DNA of 64,000 bases from Gordonia rubripertincta (GCF_038024875.1 NZ_CP136136.1:1-64000); one strand, 5' to 3'; positions 7,832 through 17,968 are shown, counted from the stretch's first letter. Translations and numbers: made by a program. Notes: generated by a model not told the origin, from the sequence alone.

Positions 7832-8752
7832 TCATCCGGCCGCGGCCCAGGACTCGATCAGCGTGCGTGCGATCGAGATCGATCCGGGCAGCTGCAACCG
7901 GGGTGTTTCGCCGTCGGGTCCGGGGTCCGCTCGCGTCCACCCGTCCCGCGACAACGCCTCGCGCACCTCGTCGCGATGGAACCACTGTGCATCGCCGATC
8001 TCACCGTCGAGGAAGGCGAGCTGGTCCGCGGGATCCCCGATCGCGGCGAAGCCGAGCATCAGCGACCGGGGGAACGGCCACGGCTGGCTGCCCAGATAGC
8101 GCGGTTCGCGCACCACGATGCCGACCTCTTCGTGTACCTCGCGCAGCACACACTGTTCGAGCGACTCCCCCGGTTCGACGAACCCGGCGAGGGTCGAGTA
8201 CCAGCCGTCGGGCCAGACGGCCTGGCGTCCCAGGAGGATTCGATCCGCACCGTCGTGGACGACGGTGATGATCGCGGGATCGGTGCGCGGGAACTCATCT
8301 CGGCCGGACTGGACGCTCCGGCGCACCCAGCCGCCCCGCGCCGACTGGGTCACCGACCCGTCGACGGGTGAATGTCTCGCCGTCTCATGCCAATTCAGGA
8401 TTCCCAGCGCGGTGACGAGCAGCCCCGCCTCGTCCGGCGTCAGATGCACGGCGCCACGCCGTGCATCGTCGGTGGGTCCGTCGATGTGATCGACCCGGCG
8501 GGCCCACCGGTCGACGCCGTCCACGACACCGAGGATCACCGCGTCGGCGGGCGGTTCGTCGGCGACGGTGGCCGCCGGAACCCAGTGCAGCACACCGGAC
8601 TCCCCGACCGGATAGCGGCCGTTGGAGTCGATCAGCAACACCTTCGCCTGTGGCCATCCCGCCAGCATGCGTTCGGCGTCGTCGCGGATCTCGTCGGCGC
8701 GGTGGAAGGTCGCCCGCGACAGCAGCGGCTGGTGGACCAGTTCGAAGTGCAC
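7832..8752 (-). CDS. nudC: NAD(+) diphosphatase NudC
   Basis: A 306-residue Nudix hydrolase that splits NADH/NAD(+) to NMN(H) and AMP and can remove NAD caps from RNA. The Nudix box is complete (GFVEPGESLEQCV then LREVHEEVGI, about residues 190-212), followed by the NudC-specific SQPWPFPRS. The CxxC...CxxC zinc ribbon of the E. coli enzyme is missing. In its place is NWHETARHSPVDGS, as I recall also the case in mycobacterial NudC. GTG start at 8752 follows AAGGGA about 9 bases upstream. In M. tuberculosis NudC also degrades active forms of isoniazid and ethionamide. Confidence 0.93.
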   Translation of the reverse strand: MHFELVHQPLLSRATFHRADEIRDDAERMLAGWPQAKVLLIDSNGRYPVGESGVLHWVPAATVADEPPADAVILGVVDGVDRWARRVDHIDGPTDDARRGAVHLTPDEAGLLVTALGILNWHETARHSPVDGSVTQSARGGWVRRSVQSGRDEFPRTDPAIITVVHDGADRILLGRQAVWPDGWYSTLAGFVEPGESLEQCVLREVHEEVGIVVREPRYLGSQPWPFPRSLMLGFAAIGDPADQLAFLDGEIGDAQWFHRDEVREALSRDGWTRADPGPDGETPRLQLPGSISIARTLIESWAAAG

Positions 8753-8822
8753 GTCGGTGTGTCCCTTTTCGTTGGTCGGTGCGGGATGCTCGGCGATCGA
8801 CAGGGCTGGCCGTCGCCCGGTT

Positions 8823-9902
8823 CTAGTCGTCGCCGGGGCTCTTGCGGACGTACAGCAGACGGTCGCCGACCTCGATCTGTTCGACCTCGCTGTCGTCGAC
8901 GCGGTGCAGCACCCCGTTTCGGACGACGCCGAGCACGATGTCGCGGGTGTGCGCGGGCGAGCCGCCGGTCTCCGTCGGGTCGACCTCGCGTTCGGCGATG
9001 GCGTAACCCGCGTCCGGGGTGAGGAGATCCTCGATCACCTCGACCACCGACGGGGTCATCGTCGCGATGCCCAGCAGGCGGCCGGCCGTCTCGGAGGACA
9101 CCACCACGGAGTTCGCGCCCGACTGACGCATCAGGTGGGTGTTCTCCGACTCCCGGATCGACGCCACGATCTTGGCCCGCGGGTTGATCTCACGCGCGGT
9201 GAGCGTCGCCAGGACGGCGGTGTCGTCGCGGCTGGTGGCGACCACGATGCTCGCGGCATGGGCGACGCCGGCGAGCCGCAGCACGTCGGATTTGGTGGCG
9301 TCGCCGCGGACGGTCACCAGGCCGTTGGAGGCGGCGGACTCGAGGACGGTCGGGTCGGAGTCGACGACCACGATCTCCGAGGGCTTGATGCCGTCGCCGC
9401 GCATGGCGTCGACCGCGGTGCGGCCCTTGGTGCCGTAACCGATGACCACGGTGTGATTGCGCACGGTACTCCTCCAACGCTGGATCTTGAGCGCCTGTCG
9501 GGACCGTTCGGTGAGCACCTCGAGGGTGGTGCCGATCAGCACGATCAGGAACAGCACACGCAGCGGCGTGATGATGATGATGTTGATGAATCGGGCGAAC
9601 GGACTGATCGGCGTGATGTCGCCGTAGCCGGTCGTCGACAGCGTGACCGCCGAGTAGTACAGCGAGTCGAGGTAGGACAGTTCGCTGTTCTGCGCGTCCC
9701 GGTATCCCTCGCGATCGAGCCAGACGACCACCGAGGTGAAGAACAGCGCGAGGCACGCCCAGAGCACGCGGCGTCCGATCGCGCGTGCGGGGCTCTGCTG
9801 CAGCTCGGGGATACGGACGACGCCGACGAGTGCGTGGTCGGGCCGGTTGGCCAGCTCGGCGTCTGATCCGAAGCGGCCGCGGAAGCGGTTACGCACTGCC
9901 AC
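8823..9902 (-). CDS. two-TM potassium channel with RCK domain (Rv3200c-like)
   Basis: A 359-residue Kch/MthK-type channel subunit. TM1 is LWACLALFFTSVVVWL, the pore loop carries the selectivity filter TTGYGD (about residues 91-96), and TM2 is IIITPLRVLFLIVLIG. An RCK-N (TrkA-N) Rossmann domain begins TVVIGYGTKGRT with acidic VVVDSD at strand 2, and an RCK-C part completes the gating ring. It should form a tetrameric K+ channel gated by a cytosolic ligand, which the sequence does not reveal. GTG start at 9902 follows AGGAG by 7 bases. It lies between nudC and adnB on the same strand, as in M. tuberculosis. Confidence 0.93.
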   Translation of the reverse strand: MAVRNRFRGRFGSDAELANRPDHALVGVVRIPELQQSPARAIGRRVLWACLALFFTSVVVWLDREGYRDAQNSELSYLDSLYYSAVTLSTTGYGDITPISPFARFINIIIITPLRVLFLIVLIGTTLEVLTERSRQALKIQRWRSTVRNHTVVIGYGTKGRTAVDAMRGDGIKPSEIVVVDSDPTVLESAASNGLVTVRGDATKSDVLRLAGVAHAASIVVATSRDDTAVLATLTAREINPRAKIVASIRESENTHLMRQSGANSVVVSSETAGRLLGIATMTPSVVEVIEDLLTPDAGYAIAEREVDPTETGGSPAHTRDIVLGVVRNGVLHRVDDSEVEQIEVGDRLLYVRKSPGDD

Positions 9903-9962
9903 GTTTGCGCTCCTGGAGTTCGCTCACACGCTGAAATGTAACCCACCCGGCGGCGCGAGGGC

Positions 9963-12900
9963 TCATTTGGCCAGCTTGGCGGCGAGGGTCGCCTCGTCGG
10001 GCAGGTCGTCGGCCTCCAGGGTGTGTCGGTCGCGCACGTAGTGGAAGGCGGCGTGCACCTTCTCCACCGGCACGCCGGCCAGCTGCGCCCAGGCGATCCG
10101 GTAGGCGGCCAACTGGATGAACAGCGACTCCCGTTTCGCCGGTTCGGGTACGACGCCGGTCTTCCAGTCGACGACCGTCCACGACCCGTCCTTCTCGGCG
10201 AAGACCGCGTCGATACGGCCCCGCACGACGATGCCGCCGATCACGGTCTCGAAGGGCACTTCCACCTCGGTGGGGCTGCGGTTGGCCCAGCGCGAGGCGA
10301 GGAATGCGTCGCGCAACGCGTCGAGATCGGCGTCGGGACTCGCGGTCGCGTCGGCGGCGCCCGGCAGTTCGTCGATGTCGAGCAGCCGGGTCGCGCCGAA
10401 CCAGCGTTCGACCCAGGCGTGGAATGCGGTGCCGCGCCGCGCCATCGGGTTGGGCCGGAAAGGTGTGGGTCGGCGGAGCCGGCGGGCGAACTCGGCCTCG
10501 TCGGCGTCGAGTTCGACGAGCTGGCTGACCGAGAGGTGCGTCGGCAGCGTCACCTCGACGAGCGCCTGGTTGGCCTGATGGTGTTCGGCCAGCAGGGCCG
10601 ACACCTCCGCTTCCCACGCCGCCACCTCGTCCTCCGGGTCGGGCGGCATCGGCAGCATCTCCGGATCGTCCGGGGCGTCCGGTGTCGCGAACAACGCGGG
10701 CGCCTCGCGGGCCGTGATGGCGTCCAGGACGAGCTCGGCGGCCGACTGCACCGCGTCGCGCCGGCCGGCGAGCGGATCACGCGGCCAGGGCTGCGCCACA
10801 ATGCGTTCGGCAAGCGGGTTGGTCGCGTCCTCGGCGGGCGGCGGGATGCGCACCGCGATCGACAACCCGGTCGAGTCGACGGCGGGATCGGCGATCGCCT
10901 CGTCGACGGCGACCATCAGCTCGTCGAAGAAATCCGAACCGCCGCGCGGCTTGTCACCGGTCTCCGACCAGTGGTGGGCGGAGATCAGCAGGTCGTGTCG
11001 TGCACGGGTGAGGGCGACGTAGAGGAGGCGCCGATCCTCCTCGAGGCGTCGCTCGCTGATCGCCGCCTTGTGGTCGGACAGGGCGTCCTCGAGTTGCTTG
11101 CGGTCGCCGACGGTGTCGATCTTCAACAGCGGGAAGCCCTCCGGCGCGCCGTCGGCCGACTCGGCCGGGATCGCGAGGTCGCCGCGCAGGTCGGCGGGGA
11201 GCTCGCGCGCGCTGCCGAGCCACGTGGTGTCGGCCTTGGCGCTCGGGAAGATACCCTTCGCGAGATGCGGGATGGCCACGACATCCCACTCGAGCCCCTT
11301 CGCCGCGTGCACGGTGAGGATCTGCACGCGCTGTTCGGCGACCTCTATCTTGCCTGGTTCGAGACCTTTCTCGATGGACTCGGCGGCGTCGAGGAACGCC
11401 AGCAGCCCAGGCAGATTCGCGCCGGGACGATCGGCGTAGTGGCTGACGTAGTCGGCGAAGGCGTCGAGGTGTTCGCGACCGGTGATCGCGCCGCGCATCC
11501 GCCGGGCCCGGATCTGGGCCTCGACCCCCACGCCGATCGTGTTCTCCACATCGGCGACGAGTTCGGGCAGCGGTTGCCCGATGCGGCGGCGGAGGGACTC
11601 GAGCTGCGCACCGAACGCGCGAATGCGGGCGTATCCCTCCAGGCTGTAGTCGCTCGGGTCACCCGGATCGACGACGGCGTCGGCGATTCCGGCGCGATCG
11701 ACGATCTCGGTGGGCAGCACCGCGTCGAGCGCGGCGTCGAGTTCCTCCCGGCTGGTGACGACGCCGCCCGCCTCGGCGTAGCTCTCGGCCGCCAGTGTGG
11801 TGGCGCGACGCCACAGGGCGGCAAGGTCTTTCGCGCCGAGACGCCAGCGGGCGCCGGTCAGGAGGCGCATGACGGCGGTGCCGGCCATCGGATCGGCCAT
11901 CACGCGCAAAGTCGCAACGATGTCCTCGATCTCCGGGACGTGTAACAGTCCGCCGATGCCGACGACCTCGGTGGGGATGCCGCGGCTCTCCAGCTCGGCG
12001 GCCAGAGGGGCGGAATCCTCGTTGCGCCGCACCAGGATCGCCGTGGTGGGCGGCGCCTCACCGGCGGTCTCGGCCGCACGGTAGCGCCGCTCGACCTCGT
12101 CGGCGATCCAGTTCCGTTCGTCGAGAACGGTCTCGGTGAGGGCGATGGTCGCGGTGCCGTGTGGGGCGTCGGGGCGGGGTCGCAGGATGGAGACCGGGAT
12201 TCCGCGGCGCCGCAGTTCCTCCGAGATCTGGTTGGCCAGACGGAGGCCCTGAGCCGCGTTGCGCCAGCTGGTGAGGAGTTCGCGACGTTCGGCGGGCGTG
12301 CCGTCGGGTCGCGGGAAGTCGCGGGCGAACCGCGGGAGGTTGGCCGCCGATGCTCCGCGCCAGCCGTAGATCGACTGGATCGGGTCCCCGACCGCCGTGA
12401 CGGCCACCGACTGGCGCGACGGGTCGTGGCCCCCGAACAGGGTCGACAGCAGCACGCGCTGTGAGTGTCCGGTGTCCTGGTACTCGTCGAGGAGGACCGC
12501 ACGGAACGCCGTCCGCTCGGCGGCCACGACCTCCGGGTTGGACACGACGAGCTTTGCGGCGAGCGACATCTGGCTGCCGAAGTCGAGGGCGGACTGTGCC
12601 CGCATCGTCTCGCCGAGGGCGATGACCATCGGGATCAGTTCGCGCCGTTCGTCGATGACCTCCTTGACCTTCAGCAGCGCCTGCGTCGGCTTGTCGCGCT
12701 GCTTCGGACCCTTCGGCAGGGTGTCGATGAGCTCGTACAGCCGCGACCCGGCCTTGGCGAGATCGTCGATGTCGACGAGGTGTTCGGACATCTCGCCGTA
12801 CAGCTTGAGGACCGACTCGGTGACGCTCGCCGGAACCTTCTTGGTGTTCAGCTCCCCCGGCCACGACGACACGAGTGAGAAGGCGAGCTGCCACAGTTCG

Positions 12901-13373
12901 GTCTCGGTGAGCAGCGTCGACGACGGTTCGACGGGTAGCAGCAGACCGTAGTCGGCGATCAGCCGGCCGGCATAGGCGTGATAGGTGCTGACCTCTGGGT
13001 CGGCACCGCGCAGGCGTGCGGCCAGGGTCCCGTCCGGGTCCCAGGTCCGCAGTGCGGGCGCGCCCGACAACATGGACAGGCGACGCCGGATGCGTGCGCC
13101 GAGCTCGCTGGCGGCCTTGCGTGTGAAGGTGAGTCCGAGGATCTCGTCGGGTGCCACGATCTGGTTGGCGACGAGCCACACCACCCGCGAGGCCATCGTC
13201 TCGGTCTTGCCCGCCCCGGCTCCGGCGACGACGAGCATCGGTTCGACCGGCGCCTCGATCACCGCGACCTGTTCGGGGGTCGGGTCGGGAAGGCCGAGCG
13301 CCGCGGCCAGCGACTTCGCGCCGATCGTCGTGCGGCCGGTCGTGAACCCACCGATCTGGGTTCCGCTAGTCAT
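9963..13373 (-). CDS. adnB: AdnB, motor-nuclease subunit of the AdnAB recombination complex
   Basis: A 1136-residue UvrD-like helicase with a C-terminal RecB-type nuclease. Helicase motifs: GAGAGKTET (about residue 55), LLDEYQDTGHSQ, GDPIQSIYGWRGAS, VHAAKGLEWD and VALTRARHDL. Nuclease motifs: GRIDAVF, VVDWKTG and QLAAYRIAW. In mycobacteria AdnAB resects double-strand breaks, and AdnB is the dominant translocating motor. The ATG at 13373 lies inside the last codons of adnA (8-base overlap), so the two are translationally coupled. The partner AdnA is complete. Confidence 0.95.
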   Translation of the reverse strand: MTSGTQIGGFTTGRTTIGAKSLAAALGLPDPTPEQVAVIEAPVEPMLVVAGAGAGKTETMASRVVWLVANQIVAPDEILGLTFTRKAASELGARIRRRLSMLSGAPALRTWDPDGTLAARLRGADPEVSTYHAYAGRLIADYGLLLPVEPSSTLLTETELWQLAFSLVSSWPGELNTKKVPASVTESVLKLYGEMSEHLVDIDDLAKAGSRLYELIDTLPKGPKQRDKPTQALLKVKEVIDERRELIPMVIALGETMRAQSALDFGSQMSLAAKLVVSNPEVVAAERTAFRAVLLDEYQDTGHSQRVLLSTLFGGHDPSRQSVAVTAVGDPIQSIYGWRGASAANLPRFARDFPRPDGTPAERRELLTSWRNAAQGLRLANQISEELRRRGIPVSILRPRPDAPHGTATIALTETVLDERNWIADEVERRYRAAETAGEAPPTTAILVRRNEDSAPLAAELESRGIPTEVVGIGGLLHVPEIEDIVATLRVMADPMAGTAVMRLLTGARWRLGAKDLAALWRRATTLAAESYAEAGGVVTSREELDAALDAVLPTEIVDRAGIADAVVDPGDPSDYSLEGYARIRAFGAQLESLRRRIGQPLPELVADVENTIGVGVEAQIRARRMRGAITGREHLDAFADYVSHYADRPGANLPGLLAFLDAAESIEKGLEPGKIEVAEQRVQILTVHAAKGLEWDVVAIPHLAKGIFPSAKADTTWLGSARELPADLRGDLAIPAESADGAPEGFPLLKIDTVGDRKQLEDALSDHKAAISERRLEEDRRLLYVALTRARHDLLISAHHWSETGDKPRGGSDFFDELMVAVDEAIADPAVDSTGLSIAVRIPPPAEDATNPLAERIVAQPWPRDPLAGRRDAVQSAAELVLDAITAREAPALFATPDAPDDPEMLPMPPDPEDEVAAWEAEVSALLAEHHQANQALVEVTLPTHLSVSQLVELDADEAEFARRLRRPTPFRPNPMARRGTAFHAWVERWFGATRLLDIDELPGAADATASPDADLDALRDAFLASRWANRSPTEVEVPFETVIGGIVVRGRIDAVFAEKDGSWTVVDWKTGVVPEPAKRESLFIQLAAYRIAWAQLAGVPVEKVHAAFHYVRDRHTLEADDLPDEATLAAKLAK

Positions 13374-16300
13374 CGGTCACCGCCTTCCCGGGGATCTTCG
13401 CGGGGCAGCTCGTGGTGAGATTGCAGTGCACGCAGCCAGGGTTGGGCGTCGCGGTGAAGGTCGGGCCGATGCTGGCCCGCGCTGCCCGGCGCACGACGCC
13501 GATCCACTCGTCGAGCATCTCGGGTGTCAACGGCGACTGGACTCGTTCGGTCGCACCGGAATTGCGGTTCGCGGTGGACACGTAGACCAGGCGCGCGCCG
13601 CCCGGTGGTACATCACCGAACTGCGGGACTCCCCCGTGTGCCAGCGCGACCTGATAGGCCGCCATCTGCGCGTGCTCGTCGGCCTCGGCCTTGGTGATCG
13701 CGTTCTTCGACGTCTTGACGTCGACCACCACCGGGCGGCCGGCCGAATCGGTCTCGAGGCGGTCGACGCGGCCGCGCAGCCGCACGTCGGGCGCATCCTC
13801 TTCGTCGGGATCACCGGTGGGGCCGCCGGGAACGGTGGCGTCGACCGGCAATTCGACGCCCACCTCCTCGAGGTCGGCACGCGAGATCCGCAGCCAGTCA
13901 CGGAAGTGGCCGAGCATGCTCTCGGCGCGTTCGAGTTCGCGCGCCGAATACCAGCCCGCGCCGGTGTCGACCCGGTCCCAGATCCCGCGCAGCGCCGCGG
14001 TCACCTCGGCCGGATCCAGCTGTCCCGCCACGGCCTGTACGAGCGTGTGCACCAGGCTGCCGGTGAGCGCGGGTGTGCCGTCACCATCGCGGCCGCCGTT
14101 GCGTTCGAGCACCCACCGCAGCGAACAGCGGTTCAGCGCTTCGACATTCGACGGCGACAGCACGACGGGTCCGTTGTCCGGTGTCCACAGCGGCGCATCG
14201 GTGCTGGGTTCGGCGAGTCCGAACCAGTCGCGCGGGTGGGCGCCGGGGATGTCGGAATCGGCGAGTTCGGCGAGCAACCGGGCCGCGGCACGGGTCCGCT
14301 CATCGGGTTCGTGGGCACCGGCCATGACCACCGAGCGCAGCGTGGCGACCAGCGACGGCAGCGACAGTACGCGGTCCACGCCGGGGTCGAGCTGGAGTTC
14401 GGCCTGGGGCGCCTCGTCGTCGGGATCGTCGACGAGATCGGCGAGTTCGGTGAGGAACCGGGAGGGCGAGGCGTCACCGCTGCCGTCCTCCACCGCGGTG
14501 ACCAGCAGCCTGCTGCGCGCACGCGTGCACGCGACCAGGAACAGCCGGCGCTCGTCGGCGAGTGCCGTGGCACCGCGGGCGACGGTGTCGACCGCGCCGG
14601 CGTCCATGCCGTCGAGGATGTCGACCAGCGCCCCGGTGGACAGGACACCGCCGCGACTGCGCAGCGACGGCCACAGGCCATCCTGGACACCGGCCACCGC
14701 GACGACCTCCCATTCGCGGCCCACCGCGGCGTGCGCGGACAGCACGGTCACCGATTCAGTTGCCGCCGTGGCGGTTCGGCTGTCACGTGGGATCTGCAGC
14801 TGGGAGAGGTAGTGGACGAAGCCGGCCGGTCCGGCGGCGGGCAGGGTGTCGGCGAAGTTGGCCGCCGCCTCGAACATCGCCATCACGGCGTCGAGGTCAC
14901 GGTCGGCCTGTTCTCCGGCCGGACCACCCCGGACAGCCGACGCCGCCCAGCGCCGTTCCAGACCGGTGGCCTGCCAGGACGCCCACAGCGTCTCCTCGAC
15001 GCCGCGGCCGGAATCGTGTGCCCGCTGTCCGGCGGCAACGACGTCGAGAACGCGGGCCAGCGGCGCCGCCTCGGTCTCGGTGAGGGCACGGCGGTACCGC
15101 GCGCCGAGCTCGGGGTCGAGGAGTGCACGGGTCAACGAGGTCAGCGAATCCGGTTGTGCCGTGGGGTCGTTCTTCTCGTCGAGGCGCCGGATGCCGCGCC
15201 GTAGGCGTCGCATCGCTCCGGGGTCGGCTGCTCCGACCGGCCCCGACAGCAGCGTGAGCGTGTCCTCGGTGGTGAACAGCTCGGACTCCGGGTTCGCCTC
15301 GCTCCGTGTCGCCGGGTCCTCGCGGCGGGCGGCGACCACGCGCAACACCAGCATCAGCGCGATCACCGCACGCTGGCGGTGTAGCGGCAGGTCGCTGGCC
15401 GGGGTGGTCACCGGGACACCGGCCGAGCGGAATGCGCGGCGCAGCGGGGGCAGGGCGAGGGACACCGAGCGGACGATCACAGCCATCTGCGACCACGGGA
15501 CGCCGTCGAACAGGTGCGCGCGACGCAGCAGATCGGCGATCGCGGTGGCCTCCTTGGCCGCCGAACCGTACACGCGCACGGCCGCGACGTCGCGCGGCAC
15601 GGCGGCGTCGGACTCGGCCTGCACCGGTTGCGGATACGCGTGCGGGCGCGCCCCGGGGAGCCGTGCCGCGATCGCACGTCCCAGGCGAGCGAGGTCGGGG
15701 TGGGAGCGGAAGTCGTGTTCGAGGACGATGTCGCGCTCGGAGCCCGGCTCGGCGAGCCCGTCGGCGAAACGTGGACTGGCTCCGCGGAACCCGAAGACCG
15801 ACTGATCGGTGTCGGCCGCGATGATCGTCGACGTGGTGCCCGTGCCGACCAGCCGGATCAGCTGTGCGGCCTGCGGATCCAGATGCTGGGCGTCGTCGAC
15901 GAGCAGGTGACGGATGCGGCGACGTTCGCCACTGAGGAGATCGGGGTCGGTTGCGAAGGCCGACAACGCCGAACCGATCAGCTCGGCGGCGTCGACCGCC
16001 GGTGCCGATGCACCGGGTGTCTCGAGTCCGACCGCGCCGCGCAGCAGCATGTTCTGCTCGTACTGGGCGTAGGCACGCGCCGCGGCGGTCCACTCGGGGC
16101 GTTTGTGTTCGCGACCGAGGGCCGCGAGTTCTTCCGGTCCGACGCCGCGTTCGGCGGCCCGCATCATCAGGTCGCGCAGAGCCTGCGCGAAGCCGTCGGT
16201 GCCGAGCGCCGGCCGCAGATGTGCCGGCCAGTACTCCGCCCCGTCCTCGATGTCGCCGGCGAGCAGCTCGCGCAGCACGACGTCCTGTTCGGAACCGGTG

Positions 16301-16767
16301 ATGAGCCGTGGGGGCGGGTTGCCGTGCGCACTCGCCTGCAGGCGCAGGATCGCGAAGGCGTAGGAGTGCACGGTGCGTACGAGGGGTTCGCGGAGCGCAC
16401 CGCCCAGCACGCGACGCCCCGCCGCGTTGGCCGAGAGCACGCGCCGGGTGATCTCCTCCCGCAGCGCGACCGCCGCCCGGCGGCTCGACGCCAGGACGAG
16501 GACTGATTCCGGATCGGTCGCGGGGTCGAGCAGGCGCGCGACCGCGGCGTCGACGATCAGGGCGGTCTTGCCGCTGCCCGGTCCGCCGTGGACCCGGACC
16601 GGACGCCAGGCCTGCTCCTCCTCGCCGGCCGGGATGCTCGCCGCCGGGTCGATGACCTGCGCGATCGCCGGCGGCCACTCCCGAGGACGGTCCGCGGCCT
16701 CGGGCGCCGCGACGAGCCGTGCGCGCAGGGCGCTGCGCGACGCCTGGGTGCCCGGTTTCCGACTCAT
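13366..16767 (-). CDS. adnA: AdnA, iron-sulfur nuclease/helicase subunit of AdnAB
   Basis: About 1133 residues. Walker A is HGGPGSGKTALIV. Motif II is the degenerate LLVDDAQHLDP (DDAQ instead of DExQ), typical of this weaker motor subunit. Then come DQSVFGFRGASPRF and VACTRARSRL. The C-terminal nuclease has GRVDRLE, VVVDVKTSKN and QMAAYQVAL, framed by an AddB-like iron-sulfur cluster: NRCSLRW upstream and PGCVHCNLTTSC at the end. I chose ATG 16767 because GGAG stands 5 bases upstream; ATG 16776 is an alternative. The open frame runs on to 17133, but that part would cover the divergent hydrolase gene. Confidence 0.93.
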   Translation of the reverse strand: MSRKPGTQASRSALRARLVAAPEAADRPREWPPAIAQVIDPAASIPAGEEEQAWRPVRVHGGPGSGKTALIVDAAVARLLDPATDPESVLVLASSRRAAVALREEITRRVLSANAAGRRVLGGALREPLVRTVHSYAFAILRLQASAHGNPPPRLITGSEQDVVLRELLAGDIEDGAEYWPAHLRPALGTDGFAQALRDLMMRAAERGVGPEELAALGREHKRPEWTAAARAYAQYEQNMLLRGAVGLETPGASAPAVDAAELIGSALSAFATDPDLLSGERRRIRHLLVDDAQHLDPQAAQLIRLVGTGTTSTIIAADTDQSVFGFRGASPRFADGLAEPGSERDIVLEHDFRSHPDLARLGRAIAARLPGARPHAYPQPVQAESDAAVPRDVAAVRVYGSAAKEATAIADLLRRAHLFDGVPWSQMAVIVRSVSLALPPLRRAFRSAGVPVTTPASDLPLHRQRAVIALMLVLRVVAARREDPATRSEANPESELFTTEDTLTLLSGPVGAADPGAMRRLRRGIRRLDEKNDPTAQPDSLTSLTRALLDPELGARYRRALTETEAAPLARVLDVVAAGQRAHDSGRGVEETLWASWQATGLERRWAASAVRGGPAGEQADRDLDAVMAMFEAAANFADTLPAAGPAGFVHYLSQLQIPRDSRTATAATESVTVLSAHAAVGREWEVVAVAGVQDGLWPSLRSRGGVLSTGALVDILDGMDAGAVDTVARGATALADERRLFLVACTRARSRLLVTAVEDGSGDASPSRFLTELADLVDDPDDEAPQAELQLDPGVDRVLSLPSLVATLRSVVMAGAHEPDERTRAAARLLAELADSDIPGAHPRDWFGLAEPSTDAPLWTPDNGPVVLSPSNVEALNRCSLRWVLERNGGRDGDGTPALTGSLVHTLVQAVAGQLDPAEVTAALRGIWDRVDTGAGWYSARELERAESMLGHFRDWLRISRADLEEVGVELPVDATVPGGPTGDPDEEDAPDVRLRGRVDRLETDSAGRPVVVDVKTSKNAITKAEADEHAQMAAYQVALAHGGVPQFGDVPPGGARLVYVSTANRNSGATERVQSPLTPEMLDEWIGVVRRAARASIGPTFTATPNPGCVHCNLTTSCPAKIPGKAVTDD

Positions 16768-16866
16768 GGGCTCCATCGAATCATGTGCCACCGACGACTC
16801 CGCGGCCCCGAGGTGTCGGTGCGGGTGGGTCGGGTCCCCCGCCCGCGCATACGGCAGGATGGACGG

Positions 16867-17652
16867 GTGACAGCTCTCAACACGTATGTCTTCGGCGGCG
16901 GCTCGGCGGAGGGCGACACGGTCCTCGCGATCCACGGTCTCACCGGCCACGGTCGTCGCTGGGAGCCACTGGCGCAGCACCTGGGCGGTGTCCGCATCGT
17001 CGCACCGGATCTCATCGGCCACGGCCGTTCCCCCTGGCGCCCGCCGTGGAGCATCGAGCACCATGTGCGTGCACTGTCGGCCGTGCTCGATGACCACGTC
17101 CCGGCCGGGCGGCCGATCGTCCTCGTGGGTCACTCGTACGGCGGTGCACTCGCACTACACCTGGCGAATCGCCGGCCCGACGCCGTCAAAGGACTCGTCC
17201 TCCTCGACCCCGCGCAGGGCCTCGACCCCGAGTTCGCGCTCCAGGTCGCCACCGACAGTCTCGACAACTGGGACTACGCGAGCGCCGACGCCGCGCGCTC
17301 GGCCAAACGCGCCGAGGGCTGGGCGGACGTTCCCGACGACATCCTCGAGGCCGAGCTCACCGAGCACCTCATCCCCCGCCCGCACGGCCGGGTCGGCTGG
17401 CGGGTCAGTGCACCTGCGGCCGCCGCATCGTGGAGCGAGATGGCCAGGCCCGCAGTGCTTCCGCCGCCGGGCGTGCCCACGCACGTCGTCGTCGCCGATC
17501 AGGTGCAGCCGCCTTTCGTGCGGCCGGCGTTCCTGGAGGCCTGCGCGAGCGAACGTGGGAACGACGTGACCGTGCACCACGTCGACTGTGCGCACATGGT
17601 GCCGTTCCTCGAACCCGAACTGTCCGCGTCGCTGATCCGCTCGTTGCTCTAG
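16867..17652 (+). CDS. lipV: alpha/beta hydrolase (LipV-like)
   Basis: A 261-residue alpha/beta-hydrolase in the position of M. tuberculosis lipV (Rv3203). Visible are the oxyanion region AIHGLTGHGRRW, APDLIGHGRS, the nucleophile elbow GHSYGGA (Ser near residue 88), a likely acid in VVADQVQPP and the catalytic His in VDCAHMVPF. No signal peptide. GTG start at 16867 follows GGATGG; the frame extends upstream but there it is antisense to adnA. The next gene begins 7 bases after the stop, so they probably share a transcript. Substrate unknown; ester or lipid hydrolysis is inferred from the family. Confidence 0.85.
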   Translation: MTALNTYVFGGGSAEGDTVLAIHGLTGHGRRWEPLAQHLGGVRIVAPDLIGHGRSPWRPPWSIEHHVRALSAVLDDHVPAGRPIVLVGHSYGGALALHLANRRPDAVKGLVLLDPAQGLDPEFALQVATDSLDNWDYASADAARSAKRAEGWADVPDDILEAELTEHLIPRPHGRVGWRVSAPAAAASWSEMARPAVLPPPGVPTHVVVADQVQPPFVRPAFLEACASERGNDVTVHHVDCAHMVPFLEPELSASLIRSLL

Positions 17653-17659
17653 GGCCCCG

Positions 17660-17959
17660 ATGGCTGCGATCACCGAGGAGCAGGTCGAAACCGTCCGCGC
17701 CCTGGTCGCGGCGATCCCGGTCGGCCAGGTGAGCACCTATGGCGACCTGGCCGGCGCGGCCGGACTGTCCAGCGCCCGGATCGTCGGCTGGATCATGCGC
17801 ACCGACACCGCCGACCTGCCGTGGCATCGGGTCGTCCCCGCGAGCGGTCGTCCCGCCCGGCATCTCGCGAACCGTCAGCTCGAACGGCTTGCGGCGGAGG
17901 GGGTCCCGATCTCCGAGGGACGGATCCGGTTGCGCGAGTGCCGGTGGTCGATTCCCTGA
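17660..17959 (+). CDS. alkyltransferase-like (ATL) DNA-repair protein, Trp in place of reactive Cys
   Basis: A 99-residue protein matching only the DNA-binding/active-site domain of O6-methylguanine methyltransferases. The motif that should read PCHRV is PWHRVVPASG (about residues 54-63). Trp replaces the alkyl-accepting Cys, so it cannot transfer the alkyl group. The helix-turn-helix part with Tyr and Arg finger (VSTYGDLAGAAGLSSARIVG) is intact. Known ATL proteins bind O6-alkylguanine, flip the base and hand the lesion to nucleotide excision repair. M. tuberculosis has a homologue in the same place (Rv3204). It is likely cotranscribed with the preceding hydrolase. Confidence 0.9.
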   Translation: MAAITEEQVETVRALVAAIPVGQVSTYGDLAGAAGLSSARIVGWIMRTDTADLPWHRVVPASGRPARHLANRQLERLAAEGVPISEGRIRLRECRWSIP

Positions 17960-17968
17960 ACCGACAGC

